Of a stretch of 5,514 bases of DNA, positions 1-5,472 are shown piece by piece (position 1 is the stretch's first letter; the number at the start of each line of letters is the position of its first letter). Position numbers and translations under genes: made by a program. Source of the DNA: Rickettsiales bacterium (GTDB taxonomy: Bacteria; Pseudomonadota; Alphaproteobacteria; Rickettsiales; Deianiraeaceae); contig CANCKZ010000059.1 of assembly GCA_947378695.1 (NCBI GenBank), positions 1 to 5,514 on the forward strand, in the 5' to 3' direction. The notes beneath the pieces were generated by a model. It saw only the letters and a list, made by a program, of their open reading frames with translations. It had not been told where the DNA came from and searched no databases.

Positions 1-53
1 GAGGCAAGCATGACGATTAAATGCGGAATGAATCTGCGGAATTTTCTCGCCAT
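1..53 (-). CDS. Start of an unidentified gene, cut by the left edge; possible signal peptide or membrane anchor
   Basis: An ATG on the minus strand (complement of 51-53) opens a frame that stays open to the window edge, giving 17 full codons: MARKFRRFIPHLIVMLA. A basic N-region (R3, K4, R6, R7) followed by a hydrophobic run (residues 8-17) resembles a signal peptide or first membrane segment. It starts 15 nt after the tsf stop codon in the same direction, so it could be co-transcribed with tsf. The upstream bases give only a weak AAAAG-type ribosome binding site. The N-terminus does not resemble PyrH or Frr, which often lie downstream of tsf. The fragment is too short to name a family, and a chance open frame is possible. 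Confidence 0.4.
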   Translation of the reverse strand, partial: MARKFRRFIPHLIVMLA

Positions 54-68
54 ACTTGCTTTTATCAA

Positions 69-983
69 TTATTGAACCATTTTTGCAACTTCGTCAGCAA
101 AGTTTTCTTCTTTTTTCTCAACACCTTCGCCAAGTTTGAAAAGAGCAAAACCCGTGAACGAAATTGTTGTTCCAAGTGCTTTTTCTGTTTCTTTAACAAC
201 ATCGCCGATGGTTTTTTTGTTATCCATAACGAAAATTTGGTTTAGAAGAACATTGTCTTCGTAAAATTTTGCAATTTTACCTTCAAGAATTTTTTCAATA
301 ACAGCTTCCGGCTTTTTTTGAGCAGCAAGTTGTTCACGAGAAATCTCTTTTTCTTTGTCTAAAACTGATGTTTCAACTTCGCTTGAATGTAGGTAGCGTG
401 GACGCATTGCAGCGGCTTGCATACAAAGTTTTTTGCCAAGTTCATTAAGAGCATCCTTGTTTTCGCATTCAGATTCAACACCCAAAAGAACGCAAGTTTT
501 GCCTGTGTTCGCCATTTCGCTTGTGTGAATGTAGCTTGCGATTACTCCGTTTTTTACTGAAACTTTTTTGAACCTGCGAAGAGCAAGTTTTTCACCGATG
601 ATACCAGAAGATTCAGCAACTTTTTCTTCAATTGTTACTTCTCCAACTTTTGTTGCAAGAGCATCCTCAAGTGAATTTGAAGCAAGTGTTAGCGAAAGAA
701 TTTCTTTGATTAATCCACGGAAATTTTCGTTTTTTGCAACGAAATCTGTTTCGGAGTTAAGTTCCAAAATAACAGCCTCTGTGCCTTGAATGTTTATGCC
801 GACAAGTCCTTCGGAAGCAACTCTATCCGCTTTTTTTGCAGCAGATGCCATACCTTTTTTACGAAGCCAAACCATTGCTTCTTCAATGTTATTTCCTGTT
901 TCTGTAAGAGCTTTTTTGCAGTCTCCCATTCCAGCACCGGAGATTTCCCTTAGTTGTTTTAAAATTGCGATATCATTTGACAT
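69..983 (-). CDS. tsf: Elongation factor Ts (EF-Ts)
   Basis: EF-Ts is the cytoplasmic guanine-nucleotide exchange factor that releases GDP from EF-Tu. The 304-residue product has the N-terminal UBA-like domain (about residues 1-55, with LREISGAGMGDCKKAL at 11-26), the EF-Tu-contacting motif TDFV (79-82, within NSETDFVAKN), a duplicated core of about 60-275, and the C-terminal tail LGEGVEKKEENFADEVA (284-300). Length and the AAKKADRVASEGLVG segment fit the alphaproteobacterial form better than the shorter gammaproteobacterial one. I chose the ATG at 983 because MSNDIAILKQLR is the family N-terminus and AAGG lies just upstream; an ATG at 1004 would add seven atypical residues and has no ribosome binding site. 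The usual upstream neighbour rpsB is absent: the gene is divergent from pstB. Identity is secure. Confidence 0.97.
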   Translation of the reverse strand: MSNDIAILKQLREISGAGMGDCKKALTETGNNIEEAMVWLRKKGMASAAKKADRVASEGLVGINIQGTEAVILELNSETDFVAKNENFRGLIKEILSLTLASNSLEDALATKVGEVTIEEKVAESSGIIGEKLALRRFKKVSVKNGVIASYIHTSEMANTGKTCVLLGVESECENKDALNELGKKLCMQAAAMRPRYLHSSEVETSVLDKEKEISREQLAAQKKPEAVIEKILEGKIAKFYEDNVLLNQIFVMDNKKTIGDVVKETEKALGTTISFTGFALFKLGEGVEKKEENFADEVAKMVQ

Positions 984-997
984 AACCTTGTAATAAA

Positions 998-1026
998 ATT
1001 GCATTGTGATTGTTTGACTAATTCAA
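998..1026 (-). promoter_or_regulatory. Possible tsf promoter
   Basis: On the minus strand TTGAAT (complement of 1021-1026) and TGCAAT (complement of 998-1003) are separated by 17 nt. Each matches four of six bases of the sigma70-type -35 and -10 consensus. Transcription would start close to 991, leaving a very short leader with AAGG before the ATG at 983. This would agree with the shorter tsf start, because the alternative ATG at 1004 overlaps the -10 element. The matches are weak in AT-rich DNA, so this is only a candidate. Confidence 0.25.
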
Positions 1027-1070
1027 ACCTTTGTGAATTAAAAATCAAGGGTTTATTTTTATTGAAATAA

Positions 1071-1099
1071 TTTCCAGAAAAATTTTTCTTGAATATTAT
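1071..1099 (+). promoter_or_regulatory. Candidate pstB promoter containing a palindrome
   Basis: TTTCCA (1071-1076, four of six matches to TTGACA) and TATTAT (1094-1099, five of six matches to TATAAT) are 17 nt apart, with a predicted start near 1106 and a leader of about 45 nt before the pstB ATG. The spacer is nearly all palindrome: AGAAAAATTTTTCT (1076-1089) is a perfect 14-bp inverted repeat, and the symmetry extends to 1072-1093 with one mismatched pair. That position would suit a repressor or activator site, but an A-tract/T-tract palindrome can also arise by chance in AT-rich DNA. No convincing two-half-site Pho box was seen; CTGTTAT (1107-1113) resembles only a single half-site. Confidence 0.35.
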
Positions 1100-1104
1100 T
1101 TATC

Positions 1105-1121
1105 GCCTGTTATTGTTAGGC
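1105..1121 (+). repeat. Short inverted repeat in the pstB leader
   Basis: GCCT (1105-1108) and AGGC (1118-1121) face each other across nine bases, so the predicted pstB leader could fold a small hairpin about 28 nt before the start codon. A four-pair stem is marginal and may mean nothing. It could also be a short operator, as it lies just at or after the predicted transcription start. Confidence 0.2.
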
Positions 1122-1149
1122 AGTTTTATTTTTAAAAACCACACCATTT

Positions 1150-1908
1150 ATGGCGAACAAAATCTCAATACAAGATCTCTGCGTTACATACTCCGGTCAT
1201 TTTGCCGTGAATAATATCAATTTGGATATCAAAGAAAAGTCAATCACCGCATTTATTGGACCATCAGGCTGCGGGAAATCTTCGCTTTTGCGTTCAATAA
1301 ACCGCATGAACGACACAACTCAGGATTGTAACACAACCGGCAAAATTTTCATCGATGGTGTTGATATTTACCACGAAAAGGTGGATCCCGTGCTTTTGCG
1401 TCTGAAAGTTGGTATGGTTTTTCAAAAGCCAATTCCATTTCCAAAGTCGATTTACGAAAATATTGCCTTTGGTCCAAAAATTCACGGAATGTGCAAAAAC
1501 AAGGCTGAAATTGATGAAATTGTTGAAAGCTGTTTGAGGAAAGTCGCACTTTGGGACGATGTCAAAGACCGCCTAAAAGACAAAGGCACCTCACTTTCTG
1601 GCGGTCAACAGCAAAGGCTTTGCATCGCGCGAACAATTGCAATCAAGCCCGATATCATTCTTATGGACGAGCCTTGCTCCGCACTGGATCCTATCGCCAC
1701 CATAAAAATTGAGGAGTTGATGCAGGAGCTCAAAAAAAACTATACAATCGTAATCGTCACTCACTCAATGCAACAAGCGGCGAGGGTTTCCGACAAAACC
1801 GCCTTTTTCTATATGGGTCACCTTGTTGAACATGGTCAAACCAAGCAAGTTTTTGAAAATCCAATCAACAAACAAACGCAAGATTACATATCCGGAAGAG
1901 TTGGGTGA
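1150..1908 (+). CDS. pstB: Phosphate ABC transporter ATP-binding protein PstB
   Basis: PstB is the cytoplasmic ATPase that powers high-affinity phosphate uptake by the PstSCAB importer. The 252-residue product is full length and shows every ABC motif: Walker [10 protein letters not shown] (37-45), Q-loop Q92 in [12 protein letters not shown], signature LSGGQQQR (149-156), Walker B IILMDEP (169-175, catalytic E174), D-loop SALD (177-180) and H-switch H205. Features particular to PstB rather than other ABC ATPases are [20 protein letters not shown] after Walker A, and the C-terminus [25 protein letters not shown]...YISGRVG. There is no clear Shine-Dalgarno before the ATG, but [10 protein letters not shown] matches the family start. 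The gene stands alone: tsf diverges upstream and ubiA converges downstream, so permease, binding-protein and phoU genes must lie elsewhere or be missing. No strong terminator follows. Confidence 0.95.
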   Translation: MANKISIQDLCVTYSGHFAVNNINLDIKEKSITAFIGPSGCGKSSLLRSINRMNDTTQDCNTTGKIFIDGVDIYHEKVDPVLLRLKVGMVFQKPIPFPKSIYENIAFGPKIHGMCKNKAEIDEIVESCLRKVALWDDVKDRLKDKGTSLSGGQQQRLCIARTIAIKPDIILMDEPCSALDPIATIKIEELMQELKKNYTIVIVTHSMQQAARVSDKTAFFYMGHLVEHGQTKQVFENPINKQTQDYISGRVG

Positions 1909-2016
1909 TTCAAACTGCCCGCCTCATCATTAAGTTTTCTGCGTTTGAGTATATTTAGATGCGATTAGTTTTTTCCTCGTAATCTTCTTGTTGTACTTTT
2001 GTGAATTGCCACGGTC

Positions 2017-2039
2017 CGTAATTCGTAATTATGTACGAA
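2017..2039. repeat. Tandem heptamer and small hairpin
   Basis: CGTAATT occurs twice back to back (2017-2023 and 2024-2030). Overlapping the second copy, TTCGTA (2022-2027) and TACGAA (2034-2039) form a perfect six-pair inverted repeat around a six-base loop. It lies about 110 nt after the pstB stop. It is too weak and lacks an immediate T-run on the plus strand to be a convincing pstB terminator, although the six As at 2038-2043 would be a T-run on the minus strand, beyond ubiA. Confidence 0.4.
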
Positions 2040-2188
2040 AAAACTTACCACAAAAGGTTTTTAAACAATTTTGCTGGCAGCGATGTAGCGTAGGGCGGAA
2101 GGCAAAATTTTTTGTGGAGTGCAAGCAACGCAAAGCACTTCCACGGGGGATTTTGCAACGCCCCCGAATGGTGATTTTTACGAAAAAA
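2034..2188. repeat. Possible boundaries of a degenerate inserted element (direct repeats)
   Basis: The 10-mer TACGAAAAAA occurs in the same orientation at 2034-2043 and 2179-2188. Between the copies lie 135 bases that contain the long hairpin and look more GC-rich than nearby sequence. This could be a small non-autonomous or palindromic dispersed element flanked by target-site duplications. The 10-mer is simple sequence, so coincidence is a real alternative, and no transposase or terminal inverted repeats of a known family were recognised. Confidence 0.3.
2093..2163. repeat. Long imperfect hairpin, possible palindromic repeat element or structured RNA
   Basis: The two arms pair in blocks: GGGCG (2093-2097) with CGCCC (2159-2163); an internal loop (2098-2101 against 2157-2158); GCAAAAT (2102-2108) with ATTTTGC (2150-2156); TTTTT (2109-2113) opposite GGGGG (2145-2149), which pair only as U-G wobbles in plus-strand RNA; GTGGA (2114-2118) with TCCAC (2140-2144); one bulged base (2139); GTGC (2119-2122) with GCAC (2135-2138); and a 12-base loop (2123-2134). 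That gives 21 Watson-Crick pairs plus up to five wobbles. Both neighbouring genes end toward it, so it could protect or terminate both transcripts, but no clean T-run follows on either strand. An alternative local hairpin is CGGGGG (2144-2149) with CCCCCG (2161-2166). Confidence 0.6.
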
Positions 2189-2216
2189 TTCAAGGCGTCC
2201 ACGGTGTTGCGGTGGT

Positions 2217-3047
2217 TTAGACGAGCCAGAAAAATAGTGGAAAAACGCACAAAGCATTAAGCTTGAACCCCGTCGATGCCCTTGTGAACATTGAGGAGAT
2301 TTGCAGTACGAAGTTGAAAAATAGCGGCACAAAGCTAGGTTTCACAAGAAATAATATTGCATTTGATGTGAGGGATAGCAAGAAAAGTGCGAAGTTTATT
2401 CGCTGATTTTCACTTAAAAATGATATTGGAATGCGCGCAAAAAACACGGTAGATGCTCGCACTTTGTTGATTTTATCGAAGGCGAAATCTCGCTTTGCGT
2501 AGATGGTGTCGTAGAAAACTACCCACAAAATTATGGCAAAATATATCAAAAAAGCGTCAAAATTGAGCAAAAAAAACGGCAAATTCAACCCGTGCGATGC
2601 ACAAATCACAAAACCGCTTGCGTATGTCACCCCCAAAAACGCTTGTGGAATGGGGAAAAATCGCTTGGAATATGGGTAGGCTATGACGAAAATCGCCGAA
2701 ATTACAAGTGGCAAAAATGCGTGAATTGAGAAAAAAAACAGCAATGGCAGCGAAATTATCACCAAAAATATTGCGAATATTAGTGCATTTTGTGCGGAAA
2801 TTTTGTCGGAAGCGATGACTCGATGCGAGGTTGTGGGCGTGTTTGCGTCAATTTTTCTGTCCGCCACATCGTTCAAAATACACCCAACGGAGCGTGCAAA
2901 AAAAGCGCAAATCAGAAAAATTATACAGTTTGCAAGCGTTAATGTGTGTGCGAATGTCAGTCCCAAAAAGCACGGAATAAATAGCAAAATTGTGCCAATT
3001 TGGTTGAAAAATCGAATTAGAGACAGGTAATTTAAGGCGTTACGCAT
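2217..3047 (-). CDS. ubiA: UbiA-family prenyltransferase, probable 4-hydroxybenzoate polyprenyltransferase
   Basis: UbiA is an inner-membrane enzyme that attaches a polyprenyl chain to 4-hydroxybenzoate in ubiquinone synthesis. The 276-residue product is very hydrophobic, with about eight or nine apparent membrane segments. Both Asp-rich motifs that bind Mg-diphosphate are present: NDVADRKID (59-67; N59, D60, D63, D67) and YDTIYAKRDFAFD (179-191; D180, D187, D191). The order and LWVVFYDTIYA favour UbiA over other family members. Some conserved positions differ: the segment after motif one reads SHRVIASDKIS where RPLASG-like sequence is usual, and RAST replaces the usual KST. The C-terminus FKLNALCVFPLFFWLV resembles the family's last helix, so the gene looks complete though slightly short. 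Its ATG lies within the last codons of adk (8-nt overlap), implying translational coupling. Exact substrate is inferred. Confidence 0.85.
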   Translation of the reverse strand: MRNALNYLSLIRFFNQIGTILLFIPCFLGLTFAHTLTLANCIIFLICAFFARSVGCILNDVADRKIDANTPTTSHRVIASDKISAQNALIFAIFLVIISLPLLFFFSIHAFLPLVISAIFVIAYPYSKRFFPIPQAFLGVTYASGFVICASHGLNLPFFLLNFDAFLIYFAIILWVVFYDTIYAKRDFAFDKINKVRASTVFFARIPISFLSENQRINFALFLLSLTSNAILFLVKPSFVPLFFNFVLQISSMFTRASTGFKLNALCVFPLFFWLV

Positions 3048-3675
3048 TGACTAGTGTGTCTATTTGTGAAAAAATTTCGTCCTCATGAAGTACTGCATCG
3101 ATGGTTTTTACCTTGCCGCCATAGTATTTTAGAAGTTCCTCGCAGGAATCGTTGTAAATTTTGATGCGATTGCGAATTGTTGTCTCGTTATCGTCGGCGC
3201 GCAGTTCAAGCACATCGCCGCAAAAATCACAAACTCCACTTGCTTTTGATGGATTGAATTTTTTGTTGAAAATTGCACCGCAACCTTTGCAAACTTCACG
3301 GCTCAAAACCCTCTCCACAACAACATCTGGGTTGATATCGAACAAAATTACCGTTGAAATTGTTTTTGCATTTTTTTCAAGCGTGAAATCTAAAAAATTC
3401 GCCTGTGCAATGGTGCGTGGATAGCCGTCGAATATGACATTTTCTCCAATTTTTGCTACTTTGTGAGATATAATATCGTTCACGATGTCATCGCCAATAA
3501 GTTCCCCAGCGGACATTTTCTGTGAAATAACCAAGTTCAGTGGGTGCGATGTGTCGTTTTTGCATTCACGAAGTAAATCGCCCGTTGATATGTGCTCGAA
3601 GCCTTTTGCGATAAGCTTTTTTGCTTGTGTGCCTTTGCCAGAGCCGGGTGCTCCAAAGAAAATTACAATTGACAT
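3040..3675 (-). CDS. adk: Adenylate kinase, zinc-binding LID type
   Basis: Adenylate kinase interconverts ATP + AMP and two ADP in the cytoplasm. The 211-residue product has the P-loop GAPGSGKGT (8-16), the AMP-binding segment STGDLLR (30-36), DGYPRT (83-88), the catalytic Arg region (R122, R126), and RADDNETTIRNR (159-170). The LID domain carries four Cys as CKGC (C129, C132) and CDFC (C149, C152), the arrangement that binds structural zinc in many bacterial adenylate kinases. I start it at MSIVIFFGAPGSGKG because this is the family N-terminus; starting at 3756 would add 27 residues overlapping secY. The start codon follows the secY stop after one base (TAATATG), and the ATG of ubiA overlaps its stop. 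This is the standard place for adk in alphaproteobacterial spc operons. Confidence 0.96.
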   Translation of the reverse strand: MSIVIFFGAPGSGKGTQAKKLIAKGFEHISTGDLLRECKNDTSHPLNLVISQKMSAGELIGDDIVNDIISHKVAKIGENVIFDGYPRTIAQANFLDFTLEKNAKTISTVILFDINPDVVVERVLSREVCKGCGAIFNKKFNPSKASGVCDFCGDVLELRADDNETTIRNRIKIYNDSCEELLKYYGGKVKTIDAVLHEDEIFSQIDTLVNA

Positions 3676-3676
3676 A

Positions 3677-4972
3677 TTACATTTTTTGCGAGAGTTTGTC
3701 GTATTTTGAAGAAAGTTTGTGCACCTGAATTTGAGCGATTGTTTCCGTGCTGACATTTACCACGATCAAAAGCCCTGTTCCGCCGATTGCGTAAAATTGT
3801 GAATACATGGACGACATAAGTTCGGGAATTATACACACGATTGCTATGTATGAACCGCCAATGAAACACAGGTATTTTGTGAGTTTGTCAATGTATTCTT
3901 GCGTGCGTTCGCCGGGGCGGACTCCTTGAATAAATGTGTTGGATTTACGCAAATTGTTCGCAACTTCTTTGGTATCAAACACGATTGATGTGTAGAAATA
4001 TGTGAAAAAGTAAATTAGTGCGATGTATATTAGTATGAAAAGTGGCTGACCGTGGGAGATATTCCCCGCGATGAAGCGAATTATTGGGTTTGTGCTGTTT
4101 GGCATGAAGCCTGCGATTGTTGCTGGAAGCATTAAGACGGAGCCTGCAAAAATTGGCGGAATTACACCTGCTGGGTTGAGTTTTAAAGGAAGTTGACCTG
4201 TTCCCATTGCTGTTTGAGTGCCGCCAAATCTGCTGACTTGCTTTGATTGTTGCACGGTTATTATGCGATAGGATTTTTCGAAAAGGACGATCATCGCAAT
4301 TGATATAACGAATATTGCTATGATGAATATCAGTTGGATTGGTGAAAGTGCACCGCTGCGGGTTAGTTCAAACATTGAAATGAATGCTTTTGGGAAGTCG
4401 GATATAATTCCGGCGAAAATCATAAGAGAAATTCCGTTCCCAATGCCTTTTGCTGTAATGCGTTCGCCCATCCAAAGAAGAACCATTGTGCCGGTTGTTA
4501 GGGTTAGTGCTACGCTGAGTTTTTGGTAAATTGTTCCGTGGGATTCCTCGCCAAGATACAACCCCGAAGCACCAATTCCGTTTGCAATCGCGAAACCTTG
4601 GAAGAATGCGATCATTATTGTTGCGTATTTTGTGTATTGATTTATCTGTTTTTGTCCGGATTCGCCCTCCTGTTTTAACGCTTTCAATGTTGGAATTGTG
4701 GAGGTTAGAAGCTGGACGATGATTGACGATGTTATGTATGGAATGATTGTTAATGCAAAAATTGACATCCTTGCAAGGGAGCCGCCCGAAAGCATGTTGA
4801 ACATGCCAAATACTCCTGATTTTGTGTATTTTTCGATAGAACTTAGCATTGAAACATCAATGTTTGGCAGGGGTATGAATGAGCCAAGGCGATAGGCGAT
4901 TAATACTAAAATCGTAAAAATCACCTTGGACATCAACCCCGAAGAAGCTGGTTTAACTTGCTTTTTTGCCAT
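3677..4972 (-). CDS. secY: Protein translocase subunit SecY
   Basis: SecY forms the protein-conducting channel of the inner-membrane SecYEG complex. The 431-residue product has the usual length and ten-helix pattern: a first helix at about 14-33 ending in GSFIPLPNID, the plug region around FGMFNMLSGGSLARMSIFALTI (55-76), IIPYITSSIIVQLL (76-89), GERITAKGIGNGISLMIFAGI (169-189), LPLKLNPAGVIPPIFAGSVLMLP (261-283), and cytoplasmic loop C5 with QGVRPGERTQEYI (349-361), where the Arg-rich segment contacts SecA and the ribosome. The C-terminus GGTGLLIVVNVSTETIAQIQVHKL fits SecY helix ten. It follows rplO by two bases (TAGTTATG) and precedes adk by one, so translation is probably coupled across the three genes. 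No strong ribosome binding site is seen at the start. Confidence 0.97.
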   Translation of the reverse strand: MAKKQVKPASSGLMSKVIFTILVLIAYRLGSFIPLPNIDVSMLSSIEKYTKSGVFGMFNMLSGGSLARMSIFALTIIPYITSSIIVQLLTSTIPTLKALKQEGESGQKQINQYTKYATIMIAFFQGFAIANGIGASGLYLGEESHGTIYQKLSVALTLTTGTMVLLWMGERITAKGIGNGISLMIFAGIISDFPKAFISMFELTRSGALSPIQLIFIIAIFVISIAMIVLFEKSYRIITVQQSKQVSRFGGTQTAMGTGQLPLKLNPAGVIPPIFAGSVLMLPATIAGFMPNSTNPIIRFIAGNISHGQPLFILIYIALIYFFTYFYTSIVFDTKEVANNLRKSNTFIQGVRPGERTQEYIDKLTKYLCFIGGSYIAIVCIIPELMSSMYSQFYAIGGTGLLIVVNVSTETIAQIQVHKLSSKYDKLSQKM

Positions 4973-4974
4973 AA

Positions 4975-5472
4975 CTACTCTTGAATTTCAGCAACTGGTT
5001 CGAAACCTTGCACGATTTCAAATTTTCCGCCCGCTTTTGTAATTTCCGCAGTGGCAGAAGCTGAATAAGCGTGTGCTTCAATTTGTAGACCTTTTGGACA
5101 TTGACCTTTTGAAAGAACTTTTACAAGATCTTTGTTTTTGATAACACCTGCAACGATCAAATCCTCAATTGTGATTTTTCTTGAAGCGTCAAGTTTGCCG
5201 CAGTCAATGTATTCTTGAAGTTGAACGAAGTTCACTGGTTTGAATTCAACACGGAAAATGTTGTTGAAACCACGGTGAGGAAGCCTTACATACAAAGGAG
5301 TTTGACCACCTTCAAAGGCACGAACACCACCGACACCAGAGCGTCCTTTTTGACCTTTCTGACCCTTACCACAAGTTTTTCCAAGTCCGGAACCGCGTCC
5401 TCTGCCGACTCTTTTTCTTCTTTTTGTGTTTTTGTGTTCAAATAAATTTACTGCTTCTGCAATTGCTGACAT
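4975..5472 (-). CDS. rplO: 50S ribosomal protein L15 (uL15)
   Basis: L15 is a late-assembling large-subunit protein that binds 23S rRNA. The 165-residue product has the very basic Gly-rich N-terminal part, KRRKRVGRGRGSGLGK (17-32) and KGQKGQKGRSG (36-46), then FEGGQTPLYVRLPHRGF (53-69), and the C-terminal L15 signature from KVLSKGQ (118-124) to the closing Ala/Gly-rich segment SASATAEITKAGG (137-149). It is somewhat longer than many homologues because of about eight extra N-terminal residues (MSAIAEAV) and a C-terminal tail. The frame has no stop between the ATG and the window edge, but 5472 is the only ATG before the basic domain. The 42 bases upstream contain stops in the other two minus-strand frames (5481-5483 and 5474-5476); one of these probably ends the preceding spc-operon gene, expected to be rpmD or rpsE. 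Confidence 0.96.
   Translation of the reverse strand: MSAIAEAVNLFEHKNTKRRKRVGRGRGSGLGKTCGKGQKGQKGRSGVGGVRAFEGGQTPLYVRLPHRGFNNIFRVEFKPVNFVQLQEYIDCGKLDASRKITIEDLIVAGVIKNKDLVKVLSKGQCPKGLQIEAHAYSASATAEITKAGGKFEIVQGFEPVAEIQE

Larger units (their letters stand above)
1909..2216. other. Convergent intergenic region between pstB and ubiA
   Basis: This 308-bp stretch separates the 3' ends of pstB and ubiA. I see no credible protein gene, tRNA or clean rho-independent terminator in it. It holds a tandem copy of CGTAATT (2017-2030), a small hairpin (2022-2039), a long imperfect hairpin (2093-2163), and a direct repeat TACGAAAAAA at 2034-2043 and 2179-2188. The 2080-2170 part looks richer in G and C than its surroundings. 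Frames open on both strands through the hairpin encode only basic, Cys-rich, low-plausibility peptides. Confidence 0.7.

Noticed and set aside
21..993. Three plus-strand frames antisense to tsf (21-245, 568-789, 790-993)
   Set aside because: These are shadows of the tsf coding sequence with no motifs or translation signals of their own.
984..1004. Longer tsf start at 1004 adding MQFYYKV
   Set aside because: The seven extra residues are not seen in the EF-Ts family, there is no ribosome binding site before that ATG, and AAGG precedes the ATG at 983.
1107..1124. Pho box upstream of pstB
   Set aside because: CTGTTAT resembles one half-site, but the base run 11 nt on (AGGCAGT) does not match the second half-site, and the site would lie at or after the predicted transcription start.
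1909..1974. Possible pstB terminator: TCAAAC (1910-1915) with GTTTGA (1943-1948), then a T-run near 1969-1974
   Set aside because: The stem is short with a long loop, and the T-run is about 20 nt past the stem, so it does not look like an intrinsic terminator.
1988..2260. 90-codon plus-strand frame encoding a very basic, Cys-containing peptide
   Set aside because: It runs through the long hairpin and into the antisense of the ubiA 3' end, has no ribosome binding site or recognisable domain, and its composition is what a decayed palindromic element would give by chance.
2029..2332. Two overlapping minus-strand frames of 73 and 95 codons beyond the ubiA stop
   Set aside because: They overlap each other and ubiA in different frames and show no family motif. 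I considered whether one is a frameshifted ubiA tail, but the called frame already ends in a UbiA-like last helix (FKLNALCVFPLFFWLV).
3676..3756. Longer adk start at 3756 adding 27 residues
   Set aside because: The extension overlaps the 3' end of secY, has no adenylate kinase similarity, and the P-loop normally lies within the first 15 residues, as it does from the ATG at 3675.
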